In this document: positions 34,040 to 45,634 of the stretch, piece after piece
Numbering within the stretch: position 1 is the first letter of the stretch
Layout: the number at the start of each line of letters is the position of its first letter
Assembly: GCA_030765065.1 (NCBI GenBank)
Contig: CM060979.1
Span: 21,853,001-21,917,000 of the forward strand
Source of the DNA: Deroplatys truncata
Taxonomy: Eukaryota > Arthropoda > Insecta > Mantodea > Mantidae
Direction of reading: 5' to 3'
DNA: 64,000 nt
Notes under the pieces: model-generated
The model's input: the letters and a program-made list of their open reading frames with translations, nothing else
The model's database searches: none
Told to the model about the DNA's origin: nothing
Position numbers and translations under genes: made by a program

Positions 34040-34215
34040 ATATCTCACAGGTGATAAAGTGATAAAATTATAAAATACACTTGATGAAAGTTGAGTCAAC
34101 CTTAACACTCTTACCAGCTTCACTTATTTATTTATTTTGCAGAACATGTATTATGAGCATGAGCTCACATCATCAGTTGCCTGTTGACTGTCGGATGAAC
34201 TTATGAGTCGTATTA
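34040..34215 (-). repeat. Penelope-like element 3' tail, fragment (empty mariner target site)
   Basis: On the minus strand this reads GTCAACAGGCAACTGATGATG, GAGCTCATGCTCATAATACATG, CTGCAAAATAAATAAATAAG and GGTTGACTCAACTTTCATCA. The same blocks flank mariner copy 1 at 38.3 and 39.25 kb. There is no mariner here. Confidence 0.75.
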
Positions 34216-37105
34216 CTGTAGAGAAGCTCATAAAAGTGGGGGGGGGTGGCAATATACACACAGAAGGATACAAAATTTAATCAAATTGACTACAAGCAGT
34301 ACTGTGAGGAAATGTGTTGTGAGCTGTCTGCAATCGAAATCACTTTAAAAAAACAAAGCTTATCATACTACGTATTTATAGTCCACCGACAGCTGAAAAA
34401 AACAATTTCTTTCAAAAACTTGCCTAAGCAACATTGTAAAAAATAACAAAATCATTGTAATAGGAGACCTAAATATAGATATGTTAACAGAAAGTAAAAA
34501 GAAAAAGTTATTGTTAGAATTAATGAAAAGATGTAATTTGAAGCTAATAGAAATAGGGCCAACCAGAGTAACCCAACACACATCAACCTATATCGATCAC
34601 ATCTATACCAACTTAAAGAGAGAACACCTCACTAACAAAGGGAGGGCTTAGTGACCATTTTGGGCAATTACTGGAGAGTAAAACATTATACACACTGACA
34701 GTAAAATTAAAACCGGTAACAGAAGTAAAAAGAATAATAAATAAAGCTACATTAAAATGATTAAAAGACAACCATAAACAGGCAGTATTCAGAAATGTGC
34801 GTGAAGCTAAAAGAATAGACGATAAATTTGAATTCTTTATGAATACCTTAACTACGTGCCAGCACCATTGCATAAAGTAGTCTGTGACAAGCATAAACAG
34901 ATAAATTGGTCTACAGAAGGGATAAACAAATCCATAAAAAGAATGAAATTCTTAAATAGTTTAAAAGCTTACAAACTAAATGAAGAGTCTTACATGTAAA
35001 TAAAAATCTATAAGAGTATTCTAAATACAGTGATCAATGCAGCAAAAAAACTTCACAACAAAAGGCTATTACAAAATTCTGAAAATAAAATAAAAAAGAC
35101 ATGGAATATTATTAAAACTGTACACAAAGAAAACACATCAAAATGGGTAGAAAATTTACGAATTGTAAAAAATAACTATCAAATCCTAGACCCAACAAAT
35201 ATAAGTAATGCATTCAATGATTATGATATAAGTTTTATATCAAATATGGGAATAAAGAAAATCAATGACCAAAAAACCAATGAAAAAAGTGTGGGTATGT
35301 AACTCCATGGTAGTGAGAGAAATTACAAATGAACAGGTCATTAAACAGATAAACACACTAAAATGTAAAAAATCTAGTGGGTTGGATAAATATTCAAATC
35401 AGATGATAAAATATTGTAAAGATGAGATAGTGAATACCTTTACTCACATAATAAACAAGAGCTTTAACTCAGGAACTTTCCCAAGTAAACTTAAACAAGT
35501 AATAAACCAATTTACAAAAAGAAAGGCTCCAAAGAACTAGTGGAAAACTATCGCCCTACATCACTCTGCTCAGTATTTTCAAATACTGTACGGCCTTTTC
35601 TTAGAACAGCTGCAGAGTTTTTGTAATAAACTTAACATAATTTCTGAAAATCAGTTTGGCTTTCAAAAACAGAAATCCACAATACATGCAATTAGCAAAG
35701 GAAAGGATATAATTGTTCGAGGAATAGACCGAAAGGAGACAGTGGTAGCAATTTTTCTTGATCTCTCCAAAGCTTTTGACTGTGTGGAAATTAAAAATCT
35801 ATTAGAGAAATTAGTAAACTATGGGATAAGAGGCACCCCACTAGAATGGTTAGGTTCATGCCTGTTAAATAGAGAGCAATGTGTAGAGATAATGCATAAC
35901 ATAGAAGGAAATCTGAGAAAAATTAAATCTCACTTTAAACATACAAAACATGGAGTACCACAGGGGTCCAAATTGGGACCATATCTATTTATACTCTACA
36001 TAAATTATTTTTATAAAAAAATTCAGGATGCGGGAGGATTAGCTGTTGGGTATGCGGATGATACCACTGTCGTGGTAACAGGTAAAACAGCGACAGAGGT
36101 ACAAAATAAAGCAAAGAACATAGTAGTTAATAAAACATATCAGAGCTAGGAATGTTACTAAACACAAATAAAACAGAATGGATTCAAATTGGAATAAATA
36201 ATAAAATGCAGACAAACATAACACTAGCAATCCAAAATGAACAAATTCGCCAAGCAACACAGACAAATTTTTTAGGATTAGTTATGATAATAATTTAAAA
36301 TGGAATATACATGTAGAAAAGATCAGTAAGAAAATAAATAAGGGTATATGTGTGTTTAAACAGGTAATACAAGTCATGGATGAAGATAGTGCTCTAAAAG
36401 TACATTGCACCTTTGTACACTCACATCCAAATTATGGGATCATCCTATGGGGAGCAGCACGAAAGAAACAAAGGTTAAGAATACTTAGATTACAGAAACA
36501 AGCAATAAGAATAATTAAAAAAGTTCCAATAGGAAATTCATGCAAAAGTAGTTTCAAAATCTTTGAATCCTCACAGTGCCGTGTTTATTTATTTATATAT
36601 ATATATATATGAATGCCTGAAGCATATAGTAAGAACGCATAGGGAAGAAAAAAATATAAATGTACTCAAAACTGAACTATTTTAGGAACAGACTAAGAGG
36701 CTTGCTAGGTACAAAATGTATTGAAAGCAATGCAAAAAGATTTATACAATCATTTACCTCACCAGATTAAAGAAATAAATGTAGAAATGAAGAAAATTGA
36801 AGCAATAAAGATTTACCTGATTAACAATGCTTTCTACTCAATTGGTGAATATAAAACAGCTAACTTCAATAGTAGCTAGTCGAATAATGTAAAGTATCTG
36901 CATATATAACTGGAAGTATTAATGTATGTAAAATGTATACACCTAAAGTAGCAAATGTCAATAGTAACTAGTCGATATAATATATCTCTATATATAGATA
37001 TATAACAATTTGTATTACTGCACTGAAAATGTATACATAAACAGTTTTTATATTTTGTTGTGACGAAGCCTTGTAAACTTTTGCAAATGGTGAATAAAAT
37101 CTGAA
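34216..37105 (+). pseudogene. LINE-B: endonuclease plus reverse transcriptase (broken)
   Basis: The endonuclease part shows GGVAIYTQKDTKFN, IVIGDLNIDML and THSTYIDHIYTN-like blocks (34230-34620). The linker runs to ~35300. Reverse transcriptase: KKSSGLDKYSNQMIKY, FGFQKQKSTIHAI, MVAIFLDLSKAFDCV (35742), HGVPQGSKLGPYLFILYIN and the catalytic VGYADDTTVV near 36050. Later pieces are VHSHPNYGIILWG. Several stops and shifts; a (TA)n run near 36597. The 3' end is taken at GAATAAAATCTGAATCTGA near 37107. The YADD box and short C-terminus fit the Jockey/CR1 side of LINEs. It is probably 5' truncated. Confidence 0.82.
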
Positions 37106-38200
37106 TCTGAGTTCAAAGCCTGGGGTGTCCTCTGGTGGCCTATGGATGAAACTAAATAGAGCTTCTGGAAAATCAAAGTTCATGATGTGGTTTTCAAACT
37201 TCTTTATGTAAATCATCTCCCATTAACCAAGCTCTTTGTGTTTTTGGGCTGGTTTCAGCAACTGGATATTGGTGTCTATTTCATGGTTTTGAGTCCCGAA
37301 GTGAAAAGTAATTGCCGATTTGTCGGTCTGTTTGAACTTTATGCAACACTGGTGAGCCTTGAAGCGGATGCCTATGTTCCTTTTCGTTTTTCCAATGTAA
37401 ACCTTTTCACAATTTTCACATCGGATCCGGTAGATTCCTGGCCTTTTGCCTTGGAGTATGGGATCAGATTTTGTTTAAATGAGATTCTTGATGCTAAACT
37501 TGTTGTAAGGTGCCAAGGTAATGTGATTCTTGAATATTTTCTGAAATTTGTGAAAGAGACCCGAGTGGTATGTGAATTTCCTGAGGTTGATATTTTCTGC
37601 TGTATTAGAAAGTGTGGTGATCTACTCGATGCATTTTTGTCTTTTGAATTTACGTATTTTCCTACCTACCATTTCTTGGCTGAATCCATTCTCTGCTGCA
37701 GATTTGACAATATGTTGATGTTCTTTATAGTATTCAGTTCTGTTGAGGGGAATGTTGATTAATCTATGAGCCATGCTGTTGAACGCTGCTTCTTTGTGTG
37801 CTTTGGGGTTGTAACTATGTGCTTTGATGTAATTATCTGTGCGCATGGGTTTTCTGTGTATTCCAAATTCTATGCCATCTGAAATCTTCATTAATTTAAG
37901 GTCCAGGAAAGCTAAGGAGTTGTTGGTAACTATCTCTATGGTTCAAAATAGAGCATAGTGATGTAGTGTAACAACCCTCAACTCTCTATATAGCATAGTG
38001 ATGTAGTGTAACAACCCTAAACTCTCTATTTTAAATTATGACACATCACTGTTACCAGCTTCTAAATCTTCAAAATTAGTCAATATCTCTATGGTGTATT
38101 GAATGGATGGGTCCTGTAAGTTTAAAAGCTTGGATGAAACTAAATAGAGGGTTGTCTGCTTCTGGCAAATCAAAGTTCATGATGCGGTTTTCAAACCTTT
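37106..38200 (-). pseudogene. Penelope-like element: end of reverse transcriptase plus GIY-YIG endonuclease (broken)
   Basis: Reading leftward from ~37945: NNSLAFLDLKLMKISDGIEF, HRKPMRTDNYIKAHSYNP, KEAAFNSMAHRLINIPL, KSAAENGFSQEMVGRKI, which are the last blocks of a Penelope-type reverse transcriptase. After a stop at ~37620 the frame continues with GRPGIYRIRCENCEKVYIGK-like sequence at ~37378-37441, the GIY and YIG halves of the endonuclease motif with a CxxC insertion, then RFKAH and HEIDTNIQLL. A fragment of the short unit seen at 3.9-4.4 kb lies at 37945-38085. The upstream two thirds of the reverse transcriptase are missing. The long plus-strand frame over this region is a shadow. Confidence 0.8.
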
Positions 38201-38238
38201 TTTGCCAGAAGCAGACAACCCTCTATTTAGTTTCATCC
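38132..38238. repeat. 38-bp perfect inverted repeat at a Penelope-like inversion junction
   Basis: 38132-38169 (starting GGATGAAACTAAATAG) is repeated exactly in reverse at 38201-38238, with a 31-base spacer. Both arms encode the same segment (LPEADNPLFSFI) of the Penelope-like C-terminus, one on each strand, so this is a head-to-head join of two element pieces. Confidence 0.9.
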
Positions 38239-39335
38239 ATAGGCCACCAGAGGACAACCCAGGCTTTCAACAATTATGACTCGAGAGTTCATCCGACAGT
38301 TAACAGGCAGCTGATGATGTGAGCTCATGCTCAAGATACATGTTCTGCAAAATACGAGGGCTGATCAATAAAGACTGACATTGATTTTTTCCTGTAGCTT
38401 TCTTGAGAGTTTCCTGTCTCTACCATGAATATTTGAAAAGAGCGGGGGTTTCATGTATAATGTCCATAGGCGGCAGTACTCTCGTATTGTTAGGTTGGTA
38501 GTAATGCTGTATATTGTTGACCCCAGTTGAATTTCGCATACCACAAAATGAAGGTGACACAAGAGGAGCAATAAAATTTTGTTTTCGTTTAAATCATACA
38601 GCCTCTGAAACTTTGGAAAAGCTGAAGCAAGCATACGGTGAATATACACTACCTCGTGCAACAGTGTTTAGGTGGTTCAAAGACTTCAAAGTAGAGCGAG
38701 TCCTCTGTGCTAAGCAAGGTGGACCTGGTGCTTCGTCTTCTGCTATGACTGAAGTCAACATCAACACAGCTGCAGTGATTGTTGTTCCCACTCACACCAC
38801 TGTTACAGCAGCGTACTACACGTCAGTATTGGCTACACCGAGGAAGCACACTGCAAGGAAACATCCAGAACACACAACAACGTGCGGCATCACGTTGCAA
38901 ATTAAGTCCAGGAATTTTTGGCTAAATTCAACATTACCTGTGTGCCGCATCTGCCATATAGCCCCAATCTTGTTCCCTGTGATTTCTATTTATTCCCATT
39001 AATAAAGTCAAAGCTCCGGTGCATTCGATTTGAGAGCACTGAAGCAGTGCTGAAGAAAAGTGAGGCGACTCTCAAAGACCTGACAAAGAATGGCCTGTAC
39101 CATGTGTTCAAGGACTGCCAGAGACGCTATAAAAAGTGCATTCAAGTAGGAGAGGACTACTTTGAAAAAGACCATGTCAACATTGAAATGGAGTAATAAA
39201 TATCTGTGAAAAAAAAATTAGTCTGTCTTTATTGATCAGTCCTCGTACATAAATGAGTGAAGCTAGTACGAGTGTTTAGGTTGACTCCACTTTCATCACA
39301 TGCATTTTATTAATTTCTTCACTGTGTGTGATTCC
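38201..39335 (+). mobile_element. Inverted, truncated Penelope-like copy (3' tail), split by mariner copy 1
   Basis: Plus-strand sequence encodes SFIHRPPEDNPGF, the end of the endonuclease protein, then the tail CAGTTAACAGGCAGCTGATG up to CTGCAAAATA (38352), is interrupted by mariner copy 1, and resumes with AATGAGTGAAGC and GGTTGACTCCACTTTCATCA. A 5' inverted partial copy is a known by-product of Penelope-like insertion. Confidence 0.75.
38355..39245 (+). mobile_element. mariner element, copy 1 (891 bp, internally deleted)
   Basis: Terminal inverted repeats starting CGAGGGCTGATCAATAAAGAC (imperfect at the right end) are flanked by TA. The transposase remains in pieces: an N-terminal helix-turn-helix part (VEFRIPQNEGDTRGAI, TLPRATVFRWFKDF), then PTHTTVTAAYYTSVL, the third catalytic region YSPNLVPCDFYLFP, and the C-terminus YKKCIQVGEDYFEKDH. 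About 400 bp including the first catalytic Asp region are missing compared with a full mariner of ~1.3 kb. It cannot make transposase. Confidence 0.9.
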
Positions 39336-41240
39336 ACCACTTTTTGGATATGATAACATTATGTTATAAAGTGCAATGCAAATTAATCTTAATATTTAAT
39401 CTTTTACTTAATACTTATTATAATTGATATAATTAATTTTTTAAAATCTAAACATTAAAAAACTACATCCCTATTAATCTGCAAGTTTTAAGTTTTATAA
39501 AAAATCAGAAATAAATTCCTTCTAGTTTTTTTGTATATATTTGCATAAAACAAAGATGGGATCCTGTATAGTTAAATTTAAATAAAATAACCTAGAAAGC
39601 TGTGCATAGCATGATTCCAGCACAGCGCAGCTGGTGATGGTGGTGTCATTGGATGCCTTCTTAATTGTTCACAGCAATTTAGTTGCACTAGTTTGTTCAC
39701 ATGCAACTTAAATTTGGCATACATTTGGGAAACATCCGAACTTTCAATCTCATCCTATGAGAGGCAACTTAACTACAATTTAAATTCACACTTATTTCCC
39801 TTTAGGCTCAAATGAATGCCATCTGATTATTATTGCATTATTGGTTGTTGAAATAAATGAATTTAGCTCAAAGGTACTTGGGATTGTTTTTGCATTGCTA
39901 TATCTTGCTTTAAAATGGTCACTATGTTCAAAACTACTTCTGGATTATTGGTGCTTTGTAGCACACAATTACTGTTATCTATCAGTGGTTGGTAGTTTGG
40001 AAATTTTTTTCAACATGCATCGCATAGTTTTAGGTCTGGTGACAAAGTTAAGCTCTTCACTTTTAAGTTCGTAAGCAAACTGTGGGTAAGTAAGCTTAAT
40101 GATTTCTGACTTGTGTTATGCTTGGAAACATTTTTTTTTTCACTTTTATTATTTTCATCATCCTTTTAAATACATTTAAAGGTCATGTCCAACTACAAAT
40201 ATAAAATAATTTAACAAGTACAGCTTATAATTTTACATTACTTCTTTTACTTTGCATTTACATTAAGTTTACCTTAAATATCATTTTCACTTTACGTTGC
40301 TTTACCATGTCTAAATCATCTATACTTTAAAATTCATTTTCTATTAAGTGTTTCTTATTCTAATGACTTTTCTTTGCAGTTTAAAGACTTTATCCATTTC
40401 TCTTGCTGCATATTTCCCCATAACGTAAAACATTCCCCATAACATTAAATGAATTGAAGCAATAGTCATAGCTACGTTTCTTAAGTTCACTCACTATGCA
40501 CTTTCAGAAATCACAGAGCTAAAAATGAACTTCTAATGCAAAAAGCTGTTCAAAGTAACATTTAAAATGAAACACGAGAGAGAGGCTTCATAGAATATCA
40601 GATTCCAGTTTCTAAGTTACACCAGAAGTGATAGCTAATCACGTTCATACAGCATAATGCATTGGACAGCACGGCTCTGTCAGCAGTCTGTTTTGTAAAA
40701 CCCTATGCTAACACAAACTGTTTAAAAGTGTACTTCTAAGGAAGATCCCATCCTGATATATAACAGGTTTAAAGCAAAATATATCACAGATTCCTTCTGT
40801 ATTGTCTCCAGATTTTAATATTATGGGGTTAAATATGATATTGCAGTTTCAAATATTCATATTTTAAAAAGTGATTATTTTTTACTCTGAATAAACAGCA
40901 TTTTGAATAAGGAAAATCACAAGGTTTTTAGCTACAAAACGACGTATAGTTCTTATCCTTAACCATTCTGTATTTCGAGAATTGCTTTTATGTAACATTG
41001 TGTGCATATAAGAAAAATGTCAAGTATGTTGTAAATCCTAAAATAATTTGATTTTCTGCAAAATATAATATATGTGTCCATTTGTTTTGTGTGGAACATG
41101 TAAACTAAAATTCAGAGAAAGTGATGTTTTGTGTGTGTTCGGATTGATATGGAATGACATATATCCTGTACCATTCCTATCCTGAAAGCTCCCAGATTCC
41201 AAAACTGGATTTCCTTAAGACCTGAGCAAGCCAGCTAATC
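39336..41240. other. No recognisable gene
   Basis: AT-rich region with short frames only. No conserved motif, tandem repeat or copy of the other repeat families was recognised. Confidence 0.4.
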
Positions 41241-41471
41241 AAACCTCATATAAACTGTATGAGAGGATTCCTGGGGAGATACAAACTGGAATATAATGGA
41301 TTCTCAACTTCAGACTGGAAACTACAGCAGCAGGGCATTAGCTTGAAATCAGGAAAACTTGCCATATATGTCCAGCATCTAAGAAAAGAAGAACAGCATA
41401 GTATGTGTTTCAAGTGCAAGATACCTGTGTGTTTGGAATGTACCAGAAAAATCTGCATGAACTGTGTTTAA
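41240..41471 (+). pseudogene. piggyBac-like transposase, C-terminal cysteine-rich remnant
   Basis: Two adjoining frames give CHICPASKKRRTA and then MCFKCKIPVCLECTRKICMNC ending in a stop. The spacing C-x2-C, then C-x2-C-x4-C, preceded by a KKRR stretch, resembles the cysteine-rich tail of piggyBac-type transposases. One frameshift separates the halves. No catalytic region or TTAA-flanked end was found, so only the tail survives. Confidence 0.5.
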
Positions 41472-42045
41472 TATGATTGACTTGCCAGTGTTTCACAAGA
41501 AAAAGAGTGGGGGAAAACATTTTTGTTGTTGTTATACTCGTTTTCTTAACAGTGACTAACTGTGAATAAGTTAACACTTTTTGTAATCCACTTTAGTGCT
41601 CTATCTAGAAATATCAAATGTTTATGAACACTGATATACACAGTCCCTGTGGAAATGAAAATCATAAACAATACATTTCTTTACTAACCTTTTTTATTTT
41701 TGTTTGTTCTTTACACTATAGTTGATGATAAGTAGCCTCTAAAAGAAGAAGCCATGCACACAGGCTTTAGATTCCATTGTGCCTCATATACTGGCATTAC
41801 TCTAGTTCAATGGTCTATATAATCAGATCACGTCCTGATATCTGCCTTTTTTATATCCTCAGGTTCCAAAAAAAAAAAGGACCCTCTGGATACCTAACTA
41901 TGCATAATGAAAAGGATCCTATGGATATGTAACTATGCACATCGAAACCTTCTCATTCGCATAGTATATGCTACGAGGTCTCAAAGTCCTTTGCACATTT
42001 CCTACATTTCCTGTACAAGATCCATTATGCATAAATGTCTGCACA
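41472..42045. other. No recognisable gene; short tandem duplication
   Basis: A ~37-bp segment (GGATACCTAACTATGCATAATG) is repeated in altered form directly after itself near 41878-41947. Nothing else recognised. Confidence 0.4.
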
Positions 42046-43480
42046 GAGTACTGTGCCCGTAAAATAGCCCACAATGCCTGTGAGCTTGGGTGTACATAAA
42101 CTCACTCACTCTTCAGTCAGGCCGAGATATAAAATTGCGGGCCTACCTGGCAGTGGTTTGTTTACTCCAGATCTCAAGATGAGCCCTCACCATAAGTTAA
42201 TCCCATACTTGCTCGTCAGATTAGATAATTTTCTAACAACTAATAAGATAATTCGGCAGTCTCAACACAGTTTTCGTAAACATTATTCGACCATGACAGC
42301 TACCACTGAGTTTCTTAGTGATAATAAAGTAATGCTTGAAAACTACAATAAGACAGCAGGAGTATTTCTAGAACTGTCTACGGCATTTGATTGTGTCAAT
42401 CACAAAATATTACTTAGGAAACTTAACCACTATGGTATAAGGGGCTTGGTAACCAGTTAATTTCGTCTTATTTAAGCAATCGAGTCCAAAGGACTGCAAT
42501 TCCGTTCTATAATATCAATCAAAAGGAAATCTACAAATCCAGTGATGGAATAGTTCAATGTGGAGTTCCACAGGGCTCTGTACTGGGACCTTTATTATTT
42601 ATATTATAAGCTAACGACATCCCTACTATTGCAAATTCTAAGATATTGTCATATGCAGATGATACAGTTGTCATATGTTGGGACTCATCTACACAGGGAC
42701 TTAGAGAGAAAATAACTGCTATTACAACTCACCTACTGAACTATTTTAATGATAATAAATTAGGATGTAATGTAAGTAAAACCAACATAGTAAATTTTGC
42801 AAGACAAGAAAACTTACTTGAAGCAGAAATTTGTAATTAACTTACTCATGAAAGTGAATATACATCATTTTTGGGAATACAGTTTGACAAACACTTCACA
42901 TGGAGCGCACACATTGAACAGGCGTGCAACAAGGTGAACAAGAGTGTGTTTCTGTTATGTTATTTTGCCAGGTTTATAAACTTAAATCTATTAAACACCA
43001 TCTATTATGGGATAATATACCCTCATTTTCTCTATGGTATTGAACTCTGGGGGGGGGGCAGCTTATTTGTACATTAATAGAGTATTAATCCTGCAAAAGA
43101 AATGTTTAAGAATTATGTCAGGTGTAATCCCTGGGCACCCATACAAGGAGTTGTTTATAAAAAATAAAATCCTTACAATCATCTCTCTATATGTATAGTG
43201 TCATATTACTAATACATAATACTAGTGATCTTACTAGAAGTTGCAATGTGCATGACTACAATACCAGAACACAAATTAATGTATACAGACCCAATCACAC
43301 AAAAAAATTTAGTGACAAAGATCCTAAAAACATAGGAGCAACATTATTATAATAAACTACCTAGAGAACTAAAAATGTTAAGATCTAATTTTTTAAAAGC
43401 CAGATTAAAAGAATACCTTGTAAATAGACCCCTGTACAGATTAGATGAATTCTGACGTAGAGATAGTGATAAAGAGAGTG
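42046..43480 (+). pseudogene. LINE-C: reverse transcriptase fragment (broken)
   Basis: Blocks in order: [43 protein letters not shown] (42350-42450), then CGVPQGSVLGPLLFI-like (42560-42610), the catalytic YADDTVVI at 42648-42672, and FLGIQFDKHFTWSAHI and YPHFLYGIELWGG (42871-43062). These are the fingers-palm-thumb blocks of a Jockey/CR1-type LINE. Stops at 42460, 42610 and 42838 and frame changes break it. The endonuclease is absent, so the copy is 5' truncated. Confidence 0.8.
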
Positions 43481-43486
43481 AGAGTG

Positions 43487-43560
<74 letters not shown>

Positions 43561-43562
43561 CG
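43487..43562. repeat. (TG)n microsatellite with CG-rich end
   Basis: About 30 uninterrupted TG units followed by GCGCGCGCG and preceded by GAGAGTGAGAG. Translated frames are poly-Val/Cys or Thr-His and are not genes. Confidence 0.95.
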
Positions 43563-43689
43563 TGAGAGAGAGTGACCTATTGTTCGGAATGCTAGCGAGT
43601 ATAAACTGTTGTAAACTTGTTATGTACATACTGTCTTTCTTTTACCATACTTTTAACTTGTATATCCAAGTACACAAGCAATAAACAAT

Positions 43690-44300
43690 TATCATTACTA
43701 TTATTGTTTCTAGCAGACACTCCGCAAAAGGGCTTGGTCCCAATAAAATCGAGCCCCCAATCCCCTCCTCGCTAGAGCATATGCCCTCTCGTTACCTCTA
43801 ATACCAGCATGCTCTGTTACCCAAAGAAGTGTAACCGGGCAGCTGGTACATAGTCTATCCAACATCCTCTGGTAATGCCACATCAGTCTGGCTGTGGTTC
43901 TGACCACCTTAAGACCTTTCAAAGCTGCCATACTATCCGAGTAGATGTGCACATCTGCTCATCCACATGGTACGTTGTAAATATGCATAGCACAAGCTAA
44001 GATCGCAAAGACCCCAGCCTGGAAAACTGTGGCAAATTGCCTAAGGGGAATGGCAAGTCTGGTTCTAGAGCCATAGGCCCCAGACCCCACCCTGCCCGCA
44101 AGGCGGGAACAGTACGTGAACCATGTCCTGCTCCCTGCCTTTGGGAGAGATGCACTCTCTGGGTCCAACACTTCCCTGGAAGATATTCCCACAGAGTACG
44201 AGGATGGACTTAGGTAATATCTAGTCCCCATCAAATCCCGATCATCTCTACATCCTAACTATCTGCTCCACATACAAGCACAGAGGAGCAAGGTCCACCA
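43690..44300 (-). pseudogene. LINE-D: RNase H domain fragment (broken)
   Basis: On the minus strand VHIYSDSMAALKGLK, then CPVTLLWVTEHAGIRGNERAYALAR is an RNase H domain, with SDS as the Asp-containing motif and GNERA(D-position changed to Y) in the last motif. Upstream in another frame lies FQAGVFAILACAMHIYN, the matching N-terminal motif with Glu replaced by Gly. RNase H domains of this type occur after the reverse transcriptase in I, R1-like and LOA lineages. It is a fragment. Confidence 0.7.
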
Positions 44301-44364
44301 AATCTCTAAGGCAGACTGAGGAGCTGTGTGCACCGCCCATGTTATCATCATACACACCAATCTG

Positions 44365-44475
44365 CACACAAAGCTGTAAAAACTCCCACTTGGCCATAAA
44401 ATCATAAAAAGGCCTCTGCTCCCATACATTTTACAGGCAAACTATTAAAGTTGGCAAGTATGGGAATCCGTATAT
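44365..44475 (+). repeat. Direct repeat flanking LTR-B copy 2, left
   Basis: AAAACTCCCACTTGGCC, GGCCTCTGCTCCCATACATT and CTATTAAAGTTGGCAAGTATGG recur in order at 45640-45745. The two are ~1.27 kb apart and enclose the family-B LTR. Confidence 0.7.
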
Positions 44476-44569
44476 ATGCTAGTTTACCAATTTAGATAGT
44501 GGAATTTCAGAACATTTGTTTTCTTTGAGGCAGTATTTTTAACATTTAAATGATTTCAGTCTAATTATA

Positions 44570-45486
44570 TAATATATATATATATATTCAATAACAACCC
44601 ACCTTAAAGCAATATGTGTATGTAACAACATAAAAAAAGTGTTTATTACAATCATTGTATATGTTTATATTATTTTATACATGTGTAATAATGTTATGTG
44701 AATGTATTACGTAATTTAATAATGTAGGAGCTGTGAGAATAATAGGTTTAAAGTTGCTAACAATGAGGTAACCTTGAGACAATAATGAATTTGAAAGTTT
44801 AACAATACTACTTGTAATTCTTGGAAGCAATAATGTAATTTTTGTGACAGTTTATAAAATAGCCAATCAACAACCAGAAAAAGCTTTAGTTAAATGAAGG
44901 TATTCTATTGGACTAGGATTAACCAATCAGGCACTTGAAATACAGAAATTTAAAAATTTAGACGGTAGAAATCAAGTTAGTTGGTTGTAGACAGTGTTCC
45001 TAACCGGATGCGAGATGCATCCTTGAGAAATTTAATACATATTCAGTGTGAGACGAAAAATAGTTTATGTGTTAAAAAGCGCAAGTAATTAATAAAATAA
45101 TCTCACAGTTCTCTCTCTCTCTCTCTCTCTCTCTAATTCAGTGAAGTGTTTAATCATTTAAAGAATTAATAAATGGAGTGAAGTACAAATTATAATCTGT
45201 GTAAGCCTACATTCTTAGTCGCACTACTCACTGCTAAGACATTAATGTCTCTTAAAAAATATAAATACTGATGCAGTCTAGGCAAACATAAATATATAAC
45301 ATTTAAAGAAACAGTAAAAATTACAAAGTTAATATTTTTTAAACATTTGGGGCAAAGGCCACCTGAAAGTACATTTAGGGCGAAGGCTACCGGAAACTTT
45401 TTACCATACGTGCAGTTGCAACTACTTAAAGTTCGGCTCCCCAGCAGTTGAAATACGATACACCACCACCATAACATAACCTTACT
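44570..45486 (+). mobile_element. LTR, family B, copy 2
   Basis: Aligns with 3746-5115 minus its insertion, and keeps the uninterrupted target TTGCTAACAATGAGGTAACC near 44754. Ends at TTACTTCAA, followed by a primer-binding-site-like sequence. No gag or pol follows, so it is a solo or isolated LTR. The last ~150 bp hold several degraded primer-site-like modules. A (CT)n run lies at about 45106-45134. Confidence 0.65.
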
Positions 45487-45511
45487 TCAAATTGGCCTCC
45501 ATACGTGGGGC
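45487..45511 (+). promoter_or_regulatory. Primer-binding-site-like sequence of LTR-B copy 2
   Basis: CAAATTGGCCTCCATACGTGG followed by GGC matches the primer-site module of the gypsy element (CAAATTGGCGCCCGGACGTGG). Confidence 0.65.
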
Positions 45512-45634
45512 AAATAACAATACAACAAAATAACTTCATCTTATGTGTTTGAGAAATTACTACTCCTTATATGTGTGGTACATTCAGTTCCAATATAACA
45601 CAATAAAATTTAATGCTTTGTCATGTCCATGGTA

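Noticed and set aside
37187-37762. 191-codon plus-strand open frame
   Set aside because: It is antisense to the Penelope-like reverse transcriptase/GIY-YIG coding sequence, which explains the open frame.
43445-43684. Val/Cys-repeat protein
   Set aside because: Translation of a (TG)n microsatellite.
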